A DNA stretch of 64,000 nucleotides from Labilithrix sp. (lineage in GTDB: Bacteria > Myxococcota_A > Polyangia > Polyangiales > Polyangiaceae). The notes beneath the pieces are model-generated. The model saw only the letters and a program-made list of their open reading frames with translations, did no database searches and had not been told where the DNA came from. Shown piece by piece: positions 8,517 to 17,430 of the stretch. The stretch is taken from the NCBI GenBank assembly GCA_019637175.1, contig JAHBWD010000009.1, forward strand, positions 124,001-188,000. Reading direction: 5' to 3'. A program made the translations under genes and the position numbers. Positions within the stretch are counted from its first letter, which is position 1; every line of letters begins with the position of its first letter.

Positions 8517-10342
8517 TCGGCGATGGTTATCGCGCGATCGGGCCGCGCAGCAAGGAGCCTCTTCACGAGCTCCGGATTCAGGCGAGCATCATCGCGCGAA
8601 GAGACCGCCCGCAGCGATCGTTCGGCGACGAAGCGGACCGCGGCGTACGGATCGCCCACGAGCTCGGCCAGCACGGGCGCCGGGAAGCCGGGAGCGCTCG
8701 CGGCGGCGCTCTCGGGGGATCCCAACGCGTCGGCCACGATGACGCGAACGGCCGCGTCGCCCGCGAGCGCGAAGCACACGCCGGAGGCGACGTCGGGCTC
8801 GCATCCTGCGACGGCCGCGCCGGAGGCCGGCGACCCGTACCACGTCGAGAGCCACTGCTCGCTCCAGGCGACGCTCCGGTCGAGGTGGCAGAGGTTGCAC
8901 GCGTTGGGCTTGCCCGTCCGCGCGGTATTCGCCGGGCTCGGGATCTCGATCCGATGCGACCGCACCGCCGAGAGCAGCGCGTAGCTCGTGCGCGGCATGT
9001 GACACGACACGCACGCGCTCCCGCTCGAGCCCGGCGCGTGATGGCCGTGCTCTCTCGCGCGCGCGTCGTCGTGGCAGCTCGTGCACGCGCGATCGCCCTC
9101 GCGATCCGGCGCGATCTGACCGGCGGGATCGCCGCGATGCATCGCGTGGCACGACGTGCACGCGATCTTCTTCTCGCCTTCGCCTCGGAGCCAGCACGCC
9201 GAATCGATCATGCCGTTGTACTCGCGGCCTCCGACGCGGATCGATCCGTCAGGCCAGAAGAGCGACGCGGCCTCGGCCTCGATCACCGGCGCGTGACCGG
9301 CCGGATCGCCGATCGACTCGGGTCCGAGCAGGACGCGCGACGGCTCGAGGCGATCGCCGGGGCGATAACTGCGCGCGTAGCCCGTGCTCCACCACGTGTC
9401 TTCGTCGCGGGGAAACGCATACGAATGACACTGACCGCACACCGCCGCGGATCGTTCGGCGTCGAGCTTGCCGGGGTTCACGATCGTCGGATCGGCGCGC
9501 CCGCTCCCGCGCTGCGCGACCCGCGCGAGAGGATCGCGGTAGCGCGCGACGTGCTCGCTGCCCGGACCATGGCACGCTTCGCAGGCGACGCCGAGCTCCG
9601 CGACACGCGTATCGAACGCGTCGCGCGAAGGATCGTGGCCGGGCTCTCCAGCGACCGCGTGGCACGCGATGCAGCTCGAGCTCCACCGCACGGGCGTCAT
9701 CGGTGCATCCGCCGGCCGGAGGAACGCCTCGCTGCGCGGCACGAAGCGACGCTCTCGAACGAGCCAAACGAAGGGAAAGAGGCGAAGCTCCCCTTCCCTC
9801 GCGCCCGCGACCCAGTAGGCCTGCTGGCGATGCGAGCCTGTCGTGAGCACGACGCGCCGCGTGGTGTCGGCCGCCTGCTCGGACGGCGGATCCGTTCCGC
9901 GGATCTTCGCGAGCGCGGCGCGCGCCACGACGTCGGGATCGGGCAGCTCGGCGAAGACGGCGTCGCCGCGGCGCACGAGCGCGTGCGCGCGCCCTCCCTC
10001 GATCAAGGGAGCGCCGTCCGTCGGCGCGAGCACGGCGCGCGGCGTCGCGACCTGCGTCATCGTTCGATGGAAGGTGCGCGAGAAGCTCGCGTGCTCGCTC
10101 GGATGGCAAGCGCGGCACGCCGCCGACGACACGTAGGTCGACACGATGCTCCGGCGCGGAAGCGAAGGCACCGCCGGCCTCTCGCCCGCGACGGGCCGCG
10201 CCACCGCGAACGCCGCCGCCACGCCGACGATGGAGGCGACGAGGATCGCCGTCGCGCGCGACCTCCATCGGTTCACCGAAGCGACGACGATCGTCGCGGC
10301 GGCGAGCACGGAGAGCGTGAGGAAGACCTCGGCTGCCGACAT
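8513..10342 (-). CDS. Membrane-anchored octaheme c-type cytochrome
   Basis: 609 aa. Two N-terminal hydrophobic segments (about 4-24 and 31-50) precede a periplasmic domain with eight CXXCH heme motifs: CRACH (76), CIACH (224), CEACH (254), CGQCH (302), CTSCH (395), CTSCH (420), CVSCH (444) and CNLCH (482). Many additional His residues (RTFHRTM, GSEHVARY, HGHHAPG) could be distal ligands. The last ~110 residues lack heme motifs and look helical and HEAT-like. The layout resembles respiratory multiheme cytochromes of the c554 / doubled-CXXCH type; a specific substrate such as nitrogen or sulfur oxyanions cannot be assigned. Operon with the downstream membrane protein. Divergent from the next gene across 151 bp. 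Confidence 0.9.
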   Translation of the reverse strand: MSAAEVFLTLSVLAAATIVVASVNRWRSRATAILVASIVGVAAAFAVARPVAGERPAVPSLPRRSIVSTYVSSAACRACHPSEHASFSRTFHRTMTQVATPRAVLAPTDGAPLIEGGRAHALVRRGDAVFAELPDPDVVARAALAKIRGTDPPSEQAADTTRRVVLTTGSHRQQAYWVAGAREGELRLFPFVWLVRERRFVPRSEAFLRPADAPMTPVRWSSSCIACHAVAGEPGHDPSRDAFDTRVAELGVACEACHGPGSEHVARYRDPLARVAQRGSGRADPTIVNPGKLDAERSAAVCGQCHSYAFPRDEDTWWSTGYARSYRPGDRLEPSRVLLGPESIGDPAGHAPVIEAEAASLFWPDGSIRVGGREYNGMIDSACWLRGEGEKKIACTSCHAMHRGDPAGQIAPDREGDRACTSCHDDARAREHGHHAPGSSGSACVSCHMPRTSYALLSAVRSHRIEIPSPANTARTGKPNACNLCHLDRSVAWSEQWLSTWYGSPASGAAVAGCEPDVASGVCFALAGDAAVRVIVADALGSPESAAASAPGFPAPVLAELVGDPYAAVRFVAERSLRAVSSRDDARLNPELVKRLLAARPDRAITIAE

Positions 10343-10493
10343 GTCAGGCCCCGGACAACGCGTCGTTTAACACGCAACGGCGGAGCGCCGCAACGCACGC
10401 TCGCCGATGTCCCGCGAACGGGCGACACCACACGCGCGAGAAATGGCGCATGCTCCCACCGCCGGCGCGCGATGCTATGTCGGCTCCTCATCC

Positions 10494-13136
10494 ATGCTCG
10501 AGCTTCATCCCCGCCTCATCCTTCTCTCCCTCGCCCTGGGCGCCTGCGTCGCGGCCGCCGGCTGCAGCGACACCCCTGACGCCGAAGCCGACGAGCTCGA
10601 CTACGAGCTCTTCGCGTCGACGCGGCAGCTCGGCGACGTCGATTTCGCGGCGCTCGAGTCCTCCGACGACGCGGGCACGCTCGCCTTCGGATCCGAGCCG
10701 CCGGCGCTCGCGGGCGTCGAGATCGGGCAGGTTCTCCTCGCTCCAGCATCGCCGAAGACGCCCTCGGGCCTCTTGCGCGTCGTGACGGGCATCGAGCGCA
10801 ACACGACCAGCGCGCTCGTCGTGCGCACCGCCGCCGCGCCGCCGCAGGTCGCCTTCAAGAGGCTCCACGCGCGCGTTCGTCGCGCCGCGGAGCCGAACGC
10901 TCCCGCCGCCGGGTTCGACGTCAGCGACACGTCGCCGCTCGGGTTCGGCGGGCTGCTGAGGCCGCTCGTCAGCGTCGCGAAGGGCAAAGGCGAGCGCGAG
11001 CAGAGCTACCAGATCATCGTCTTCGACGGCGACGGCGACGTCGCCACCACCAACGACCAGATCGCGATCGACGCGACGCTCGGCGGCGGCTTCACCTACG
11101 ATCTCCAGGTCGACGTCGACTGGGGCGCGATCGACGAGCTGCCGCGCGTCGTGACCGAGTGCCTCGCGAGCCTCGTCAAGATCATCGAAGGCGAAAAGCC
11201 GAGCTGCGCGATCGCGGATCTCGTGCCCGAGGCGAAGACCACGTTCCGCGTCGATCCGTTCGTGACGCTCGACGTGACCGCGCGCGGGGCGGCGTCGCTC
11301 GCGTTCGAAAAGGAGATCGAGGTAGGCACGGTGAACCTGCCGCCCGTCCCGCTCGGCCCTCTCGTGTTCGTGCCGACGGTCGACGTCGTCGCGAAGATCG
11401 AGGGCGGCGCGTCGGCGCGATTCGAGGTCGGCGCGCGCGCTCGCGCGAACGTCGAGAGCTCGGTCACCATCTCGTCGAAGTCCGCGGGCTCACCGCAGTA
11501 CTCGCCTCCGCGCCTCGAGAGCTACGCGGTCGACGCGAGGCCGCCGGTCGTCGATCTGCACGCGAGCGCGAAGGCGAAGGTGGGCGCGCGCCTCAACGTC
11601 TCGCTCTACGGCGTCGTCGGACCGTACGCCACCGCGAGCGGCGTCGCGGAGATCAGCGCCGCGCCGCTCGAGAGCCCTTGCTGGCGGCTGCGCTTCGCGA
11701 TCGAGGCCGATCTCGGCGTGCGCATCACGAGCCCGCGGCTGCCGATCATCGGCTACGTGACGCTCGCGGATGTTCGCACGCCGCCGCTCCGCCCGATCGA
11801 CGAGGAGATCGCCAGCGGCACGTGCGTCGTCCCGCCCGACGAGCCGCCGAAGGCCCCCGGCAGCGGACCGACGACGAAGGCTTACCAGAGCCCACCGTTC
11901 GCTCCTTGGGCGAAGGATCTCGGCGGTCTCGTCGACGGCGCCTTCAGCGAGACGGGCACGTTCCTCCTCGGCGGGCCCACGCTCGTTCCCACCATCGACG
12001 GGAGGTGGACCGCAGCCGGCCCGTTCGCGCTCGGCGTCCACAAGATCGACGGCGACGGCGCGCTCACGTGGCGATCGTCGCTCGCGAGGCCCGACGGTCA
12101 GGTGCTCCGCGCGCTCCGCTCGGTGTCCACGCGCGACGCAGGCTTGATGATGCTCATCGCGCCTCCCGACGTCGCCGCGTTCGTGCTCGCGAAGACCGGC
12201 CAGTCGGGCGCGCTCGCGTGGGCGCGCTCGTACTCGGCGCCGAACGACTGCGTCTCGACGGCGAGCCACCTCGTGCGCGACGCGCGCGGCTATCTCGTGC
12301 TCGGCAGGTGCTCGGGCGGTGAAGGCTGGCTCGTGCGCGTGAACGAGCGCGGCGACGTCGTGCGCGCCCGCACGATCCGCGAGGCGGGCGCGGTTCGCGT
12401 GGAGCCGATCGCGAGCGCGGTCAGCGACGGCGAGACCGTGATCGCCGGACAGGTCTCGCGACCGAGCGAGCTCGAGTGGACCTTCGTGACGAGGCTCGAC
12501 GGCGACGATCGACCGACCGCGTCGACGGCGTTCCATTGCCCCGATCGGATCGCGATGCAGCCGACCACGCTCATCCCTTCGGACGCCGGCGGCGTCACGG
12601 TCGCCGGCACCGCCAACGGCCCCGGCTTCGTCGCGCGCGTGCGTCGAGACGGCTCGCTCGGGTTCGCGCGCTTCCCCAACCTCGGCCTCGGCGTGCCCGC
12701 CGACTTCGTGGTGAGCGGCGTCGCCGAGCTCCCGACGACGGGGATGATCGTCGCCGCCTCGACGCGCAACGTCAGCGTGGGCGATCCTCCCTCCGTCGTG
12801 CTCGCCGGCCTCGACAGCGGCGGCGCACCTCTCTGGTCGCGGCGCTATGCGATCGCGGCTCCGGCGCCGCGCGCGCTCGCGATCCCGTCGCTCGCGCTCA
12901 CGGACGACGGCGGCGTTCTCGTCACCGCGATCGCGGGCCCTGAGAACGGACGCGAGGGCGATCTGTTCGCCATGAAGGTGCACGCCAAAGACGGTCACCT
13001 CGGCGACGGAACCGTTCTGACGAGCACGCCCGCGGCGGTCGGAGACTACGCCTGCGTCATGAACGAGCGCGCGTTCACGCCGGAGGTGACCGACGTCGCG
13101 ATCACCTCCTCGCCGATCGCGCTCGAGCGACGCTGA
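10494..13136 (+). CDS. Large beta-propeller-like lipoprotein
   Basis: 880 aa. The start at 10494 is chosen because it places a clean signal peptide with lipobox AAAGC directly at the N-terminus; the 29 upstream in-frame residues are polar. The first half (to about 460) is beta-rich without recognised family. After a Pro/Gly linker, the second half contains repeated units with GALTWRSSL, GALAWARSY, GAPLWSRRY and D-x-G-x-(L/V)-(V/I) patterns, as in delta-60/SBBP-type beta-propeller repeats of surface proteins. Probably a cell-surface protein of the outer membrane; function unknown. Convergent with the next gene, 10 bp apart. Confidence 0.75.
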   Translation: MLELHPRLILLSLALGACVAAAGCSDTPDAEADELDYELFASTRQLGDVDFAALESSDDAGTLAFGSEPPALAGVEIGQVLLAPASPKTPSGLLRVVTGIERNTTSALVVRTAAAPPQVAFKRLHARVRRAAEPNAPAAGFDVSDTSPLGFGGLLRPLVSVAKGKGEREQSYQIIVFDGDGDVATTNDQIAIDATLGGGFTYDLQVDVDWGAIDELPRVVTECLASLVKIIEGEKPSCAIADLVPEAKTTFRVDPFVTLDVTARGAASLAFEKEIEVGTVNLPPVPLGPLVFVPTVDVVAKIEGGASARFEVGARARANVESSVTISSKSAGSPQYSPPRLESYAVDARPPVVDLHASAKAKVGARLNVSLYGVVGPYATASGVAEISAAPLESPCWRLRFAIEADLGVRITSPRLPIIGYVTLADVRTPPLRPIDEEIASGTCVVPPDEPPKAPGSGPTTKAYQSPPFAPWAKDLGGLVDGAFSETGTFLLGGPTLVPTIDGRWTAAGPFALGVHKIDGDGALTWRSSLARPDGQVLRALRSVSTRDAGLMMLIAPPDVAAFVLAKTGQSGALAWARSYSAPNDCVSTASHLVRDARGYLVLGRCSGGEGWLVRVNERGDVVRARTIREAGAVRVEPIASAVSDGETVIAGQVSRPSELEWTFVTRLDGDDRPTASTAFHCPDRIAMQPTTLIPSDAGGVTVAGTANGPGFVARVRRDGSLGFARFPNLGLGVPADFVVSGVAELPTTGMIVAASTRNVSVGDPPSVVLAGLDSGGAPLWSRRYAIAAPAPRALAIPSLALTDDGGVLVTAIAGPENGREGDLFAMKVHAKDGHLGDGTVLTSTPAAVGDYACVMNERAFTPEVTDVAITSSPIALERR

Positions 13137-13146
13137 ACGGCGCGCC

Positions 13147-13587
13147 TCAGCGCTTCGCCCCGTCGGCGATCCAGCGCGCGATCGCGCACTGTTCTTCGTC
13201 GCCGAGGCTTCGTCCCGGCGGCATGCGCACCGCAGGATCGGTCGCCGCCACGCGCACGAGCACGAGGCTGCACGATGGATCCCCGGGACGCGCGCGGCCG
13301 TCGAGCAGGCCGCGGTAGGCCTCCTCCTCCTCTTCGAAGACGAGCCCGCCTTGGCGACCGCGCGCCGTGTGGCATGCCGCGCCCCCGAGCCCGCAGCTCG
13401 GCTTCAAGGTTCGCTCGAAGATCTCCTTGAACGACGGCGCGTACGAGAGCGCGCACGTGCGCGCGTCGACGGCCTGCGTACACACCGGAGCGGGCTCGCT
13501 CTCCGAAGAGCATCCCGCCGCGACGACGATCACCGTCGCGATCGCCAGGACGAGAGGGCGCGCCGATCCCTTCGCTCGCGTGCTCAC
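13147..13587 (-). CDS. Cytochrome-c-like lipoprotein with expanded CX6CH motif
   Basis: 146 aa. The GTG start at 13587 overlaps the stop of the upstream gene (GTGA, 4 bp), which settles the start. Lipobox VVAAGC. The body follows the planctomycete/myxobacterial small cytochrome pattern: FKEIFERTLKPSC...ACH, then GGLVF, AYRGLLDG, PSCSLVLVRV, MPPGRSLGDEE, IARWIADGAKR. The expected CXXCH is replaced by CGLGGAACH, i.e. C-x6-C-H, so heme may bind unusually or not at all. The conserved MPPG (methionine ligand position) is kept. Co-transcribed with the cysteine-rich gene upstream. Confidence 0.75.
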   Translation of the reverse strand: MSTRAKGSARPLVLAIATVIVVAAGCSSESEPAPVCTQAVDARTCALSYAPSFKEIFERTLKPSCGLGGAACHTARGRQGGLVFEEEEEAYRGLLDGRARPGDPSCSLVLVRVAATDPAVRMPPGRSLGDEEQCAIARWIADGAKR

Positions 13588-13892
13588 CCGTCTTGGGCCG
13601 CGTCTGCGGCGCCCGCGTCCGCGTCGGCGCACGTCTTGAGACACGCGTCCTTCTTCGGCGCGCACTCGTCGTCGCTCTTCGCGTCGTGCGCGAGGCTGTG
13701 ACAGTCGTTGACGGGGCCGGCGCCGACGTCCTTCTCGTGGCAGGCCTTGATGATGACGTCGCACGACGGGAACTGACTGCTGTGGCCGCCCGAGCTCGCC
13801 CCGTGCTCGTCGCTCGGATGGGAGTCGCAGCTCGCGACGAGCGCGGCGATGCCGGTCGTCAGGAGCAGAAAGCGTGTCTTTTCGATCTTCAT
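13584..13892 (-). CDS. Small cysteine-rich lipoprotein
   Basis: 102 aa. A hydrophobic signal followed by the lipobox-like LVASC near residue 22 predicts a lipoprotein. The mature part is short and polar with seven further residues of the type Cys (SCDVIIKACHEKD, DCHSLAHDA, DECAPKKDACLKTC), with several His, and ends in an Ala/Asp tail. The pattern C-x6-C-H...C-H suggests disulfides or metal binding. A GGAG ribosome site lies 8 nt before the ATG. The gene is translationally coupled to the cytochrome-like lipoprotein. Family not recognised. Confidence 0.7.
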   Translation of the reverse strand: MKIEKTRFLLLTTGIAALVASCDSHPSDEHGASSGGHSSQFPSCDVIIKACHEKDVGAGPVNDCHSLAHDAKSDDECAPKKDACLKTCADADAGAADAAQDG

Positions 13893-14028
13893 GAGCCGTC
13901 TCCGTGTACCTGAGAGTCCTTTGCCAACTCGGTTCGTCGCCGTCGTCGCGAGGCGACGATGGAAGACGAACCTCGACGCGCGCGGGTTGACGGCGCGCGC
14001 CGGCGTCATTGCTTCCGGCGGGTGACTC

Positions 14029-14427
14029 TCATGCGCGAGGCGGCCTCGGATCGGGTGGCTCGAACCGCTCGGCGGCGACATGCGCGGCGAACGCGAGCCG
14101 CGACGAGCTCTCCGGAGGCGCGATCGCGATCGCCCCGCGCAGCGGGAGGCCGCGATCGAGATCGAGGCGAAAGCCCACTTCATCGTCACCGCAGCGCCCG
14201 CTCACGGCGCCTTCGGCCACGGCGGAGTCGTCGTCGTCGAGCGAGGGAAAGCAAATCGGGCACGCGCACGACGCATGCCCACGCCCCGTCTCGCAGTGGC
14301 AGACGTGAGGCGTCGGGCCGGCGAGGCTCTTCGCGTACCACGGCAGCGCGGCGCCGAGCATGACGAGCGCGGCGAGCAGGCACATCGCGATCCGCACCGC
14401 GACACGAGAGCGTGCAAAGCCGCGCAC
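14029..14427 (-). CDS. Membrane-anchored Cys/His-cluster protein, possible metal site
   Basis: 132 aa. One N-terminal hydrophobic segment (about 10-32), then a compact cluster HVCHCETGRGHASCACPIC with five Cys and three His in 19 residues, followed by an Asp-rich loop and a hydrophilic tail. Such a cluster suggests a metal-binding or redox site on the outer side of the membrane. GTG start at 14427; an internal ATG at 14385 is the alternative. Transcribed in the same direction as the two cysteine-rich lipoproteins, 136 bp away, so the three may share a function. No family assigned. Confidence 0.65.
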   Translation of the reverse strand: MRGFARSRVAVRIAMCLLAALVMLGAALPWYAKSLAGPTPHVCHCETGRGHASCACPICFPSLDDDDSAVAEGAVSGRCGDDEVGFRLDLDRGLPLRGAIAIAPPESSSRLAFAAHVAAERFEPPDPRPPRA

Positions 14428-14480
14428 GGTCCAAGGCTAGCGCAACATCGCGACTCCGCACAGTCGGCGGCAGCGCTGGA

Positions 14481-15194
14481 TCAGAAGGAGAGCGCGACCC
14501 CCGACGGCGCGAGGGCGATCTTCGGCGAGATCGCCGGTCGGTCGTTCTTGGCGAAGTCGTCTTGCTCGATCTTCGAGCCCCCCACCGCGATCCCGACGAT
14601 CAGCAGCGCGAGGCCCGACGCGGCGACGATCCCCCCGGCCGCCGCGAGGCCGGCGCCGGCGCCTTCCGTGCTGCGGCTGTCGAGCAGCACACCGGCGCCG
14701 ACGAACAGCGGGATGGAGAGGGCGAGGTTGACGCTCCCCGTGATGTAACAAGCCGTGCACCCGCTCGTGACCTTCACGGTCGTCGTCCGCGTGCCGACCT
14801 CGATCGCCTCGGCATCGCCGCCGGCGCGCACGGTGTACCAGCCGGGAGGAAGCTGTAAACTACATGGAATACGGCACTCGCCCTGCGCGCCGCCTTGCTC
14901 GCGCGGCTCGACGCTCACGAAATCGCTGCGACCGGTGAACAGGACGCGCGTGCCGGCCTGAGGTTGTACCGTCGCCGGCGGGGGGACCGCCGCGGCGGGC
15001 GCGGCCGCGGGGGCGGGTGCAGCCGGCGCGCTCGGCGCCGTCTGCGGCGAGACGCACTCGCCCCGCTCGCAGATCCGATCGCCTTTGCACTCGTTGTCGT
15101 TCTTGCAGTCGGCCCACGCGGCGCGGCCCTGCGCCGTCAGAAACGCCACGATCATCGCGGCGGCAAACCGCGGTCCTCTGCTCTCATGCAACAT
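14481..15194 (-). CDS. PEGA-like secreted/membrane protein A (copy 1)
   Basis: 237 aa. Signal peptide ending near AWA, then a four-cysteine motif DCKNDNECKGDRICERGECV, a Pro/Ala-rich linker, and a PEGA-like beta-domain containing CRIPCSLQLPPGWYTVRAGG. The C-terminal half has two hydrophobic helices (about 158-180 and 185-212) separated by a polar loop, and the protein ends in ...GVALSF. Paralogue of the gene at 28082-28795, with the same length and architecture. Adjacent (20 bp) to protein B of the same style and to a regulator; probably one operon. PEGA domains are usually surface or S-layer-like modules. Function unknown. Confidence 0.7.
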   Translation of the reverse strand: MLHESRGPRFAAAMIVAFLTAQGRAAWADCKNDNECKGDRICERGECVSPQTAPSAPAAPAPAAAPAAAVPPPATVQPQAGTRVLFTGRSDFVSVEPREQGGAQGECRIPCSLQLPPGWYTVRAGGDAEAIEVGTRTTTVKVTSGCTACYITGSVNLALSIPLFVGAGVLLDSRSTEGAGAGLAAAGGIVAASGLALLIVGIAVGGSKIEQDDFAKNDRPAISPKIALAPSGVALSF

Positions 15195-15214
15195 CGCTCT
15201 TCCTCGCGTGCGAC

Positions 15215-15991
15215 TCAGAAGCGGATCCGCAGGCCCTGGGGCTCCAGCGCAAACCTCGTGGCCTCGCGCTTGTTCCCCGGCGCCGAAGCCGTCTCGCCGT
15301 TCACGGTCGCCGCCTGCGGCCCCTTCGCGAGACCCGCGATCAAGAGAGCGACGCCCGACGTCGTCATCAGGATCCCGTTGACCAGCAGCGCGACGCCAGG
15401 GGTGTGCTCGTCGTCGTCCGTATAGGTGTAGATCGTGGACCCTATGTTTGCGGTCCGCTCGGCACCGCCCATGAGGGCAGCGCCGCCGATCATGAAGGGA
15501 AGGCCCCCGCCGGCGAGGATGCCTCCGAGGATGACACACACGCTGCACGCGCGGTTCATCTCGATGCGCGACGCCTGGTTGTAAGGGATGTCGACTTCCT
15601 GCTCGAAGCCCTTCGCGAACAGGGTGTAGCGGCCGGGCGTGATCGTGACCCGACACGGCACGCGGCAGTCGAGATCGGTTGGGCCGTCGAGACGCACGTG
15701 ATCGCCGACGATGCCGTCGATCGAGACGGAAACGGCGTCGACGGCAGGCGCCGCGACTGCGGCGGGAGGCGCGGCAGGAGGAGGAGGCGGAGCAGCAGGA
15801 GGAGGAGCCGCCGGCGGCATCGCGGCCGGCGGCGGAGGCGAGACGCACGTTCCCTTCTCGCAGATGCGATCGCCCTTGCACTCCGCGTCGCTCTTGCAAT
15901 CGGCGCGCGCATCGCGCGTCCACGCGCTCACGAGGGCAACGAGCACGACGGACGAGAGCACACGCATCGCAGCCGGCGAAGTCGAACGCAT
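15215..15991 (-). CDS. PEGA-like secreted/membrane protein B (copy 1)
   Basis: 258 aa. Signal peptide ending DARA, four-cysteine motif DCKSDAECKGDRICEKGTCV, a long Pro/Ala linker, then a PEGA-like domain (DCRVPCRVTITPGRYTLFAKG), a CSVC motif, and two C-terminal hydrophobic hairpins rich in Gly. Its layout matches protein A, but the sequence outside the cysteine motif is distinct, so A and B are old paralogues. B is repeated at 28821-29582. Start at 15991 is kept because the copy-2 paralogue begins at the same place; an internal ATG 8 codons in is possible. Confidence 0.7.
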   Translation of the reverse strand: MRSTSPAAMRVLSSVVLVALVSAWTRDARADCKSDAECKGDRICEKGTCVSPPPPAAMPPAAPPPAAPPPPPAAPPAAVAAPAVDAVSVSIDGIVGDHVRLDGPTDLDCRVPCRVTITPGRYTLFAKGFEQEVDIPYNQASRIEMNRACSVCVILGGILAGGGLPFMIGGAALMGGAERTANIGSTIYTYTDDDEHTPGVALLVNGILMTTSGVALLIAGLAKGPQAATVNGETASAPGNKREATRFALEPQGLRIRF

Positions 15992-16045
15992 GTTCGCTCA
16001 CGTTTTTCACGCGCCCGCTCGGCGCTGTCGATGGTCATTTGTTGT

Positions 16046-17254
16046 TCATGCCGTCGAGCGCACTCCGGCGATGAGGGCGCGCCGCGTCGGGCTCGCCGTC
16101 TTGCGCAGGAGAGAGGCGACCTGGTTCGCGATCGTCCTCACGGATCGCGAACGATGCCTCGCGATCTCCGCGTTCGAGAGCCCCTGCTCGAGCAGATCGA
16201 GGATCGCCTGCTCGGCGTCCGTCAACCCCGCAGGCGAAGCGTGAGCGCGAGGATCGCCGCTCAGCAGCGCCGCGATGCGAAGCAGGTCGAGGCGCGTCGT
16301 GAGCCCGAGCTTCGCCGACGCGTCGCGCAGCGCGGTCGACACCGCCGTCGTCGCGATCCCGAGCCCGTACGCGACGACCTTCGAGGGCAGCCCGCGCGCC
16401 GCGATCGAGAGCACATCGACCTCGCGCGCGCTGAGCGCGCGCATCTTCCGTGAGCTCGGAGCGTTCTCGATCACCGCGTATCGGCGCGCCGAAGGGCCGC
16501 CGCAGGGGACGAGGCTGTAGCGGCCGTCGACCAGCGCGTGCCAGAGATCGAGCGCGCCGGCCGGGTCATCGCGCCGCGATCGCCGCGCCGAGTCGAGCCG
16601 CCGTGCGCCCGCGGTGAGACGAGCGCGCGACGCCTCGGCGGTCGCGTCGAGCTCGACTCGCCCGCGCGCATCGAGAAAGCCGCGCGTGAGGCCCGGCCGC
16701 CGACGGAACCTGAGCGCGTTCTCGATGTGCAGTCCGAACTGCGAGAGCACGCGACGATCGTTCTTGGAGACCGCGACCTTGTCGCTCGACATCGAGCAGA
16801 TGACGAACGCGAGGCCGGGCTCCGGATGGACGACGACGCCGAGCGAGTCGCCGATCCCCGTCCGCATTCGCCATCGATGGACGGCTTCCTTGGTCTCGGC
16901 GCCGAGCCCAGGCTCCACCTCCGCGTGCGTGGTCACCATCGTCGACGGGTAGAAGAAAGCGCGGAAGCCCTCCGGTCCGAGCTCGGTCGGGAGGAAGCGT
17001 TGCTCGCGCAGGAGCGTCTCGCCGCCGGGCCACGACGCGCAACTCATCACCGCCTGACCGTGGCGACACTCGGGGTCGTGGGAGAACGCGACCAGCCCGA
17101 CGCCGTCCGAGGCCTCGAAGATGGTGGTAGCCGCCTCGACCAGGGTCTTCGCCCACACGGCGTCGTCCGTCGTGGAATGGATGACATCGAGGACGGCGAC
17201 CCAATCCGTGCGCGGTCGTACGGCGGGCCGTACGCCATGCGTGCTCTTCGGCAT
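16046..17254 (-). CDS. Transcription regulator with two tandem LuxR-type HTH domains
   Basis: 402 aa. Residues ~1-200 resemble a GAF-like sensor region (WVAVLDVIHSTTDD, VGVVVHPEPGLAF-like strands). Two LuxR/NarL-type HTH modules follow: one at about 275-330 (LSAREVDVLSIAARGLPSK, KLGLTTRLDLLRIA) and one at about 342-395 (LTDAEQAILDLLEQGLSNAE, RSVRTIANQVASLLRKT). Proteins with an input domain plus one such HTH are common; two in tandem is unusual. Located 54 bp upstream of protein B on the same strand, it probably regulates the A/B pair. A truncated copy carrying only the last HTH sits at 29598-29870. Confidence 0.82.
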   Translation of the reverse strand: MPKSTHGVRPAVRPRTDWVAVLDVIHSTTDDAVWAKTLVEAATTIFEASDGVGLVAFSHDPECRHGQAVMSCASWPGGETLLREQRFLPTELGPEGFRAFFYPSTMVTTHAEVEPGLGAETKEAVHRWRMRTGIGDSLGVVVHPEPGLAFVICSMSSDKVAVSKNDRRVLSQFGLHIENALRFRRRPGLTRGFLDARGRVELDATAEASRARLTAGARRLDSARRSRRDDPAGALDLWHALVDGRYSLVPCGGPSARRYAVIENAPSSRKMRALSAREVDVLSIAARGLPSKVVAYGLGIATTAVSTALRDASAKLGLTTRLDLLRIAALLSGDPRAHASPAGLTDAEQAILDLLEQGLSNAEIARHRSRSVRTIANQVASLLRKTASPTRRALIAGVRSTA

Positions 17255-17430
17255 GCGCTTGCGTCGTCATTTCACACGGAAGCGGCGCGGGCGTCGACGT
17301 CATTTCGTCTCGAGCGTGTGGCTGTCGGCAAGGCCGTGAGAGTGATGTGCGACCTTTCCTCATGCGCGCGCCCGCGTCGTGCGGGCAGCCAAGATGGATC
17401 TCGACGCGCCACGCGGCTTACGATGTCACG

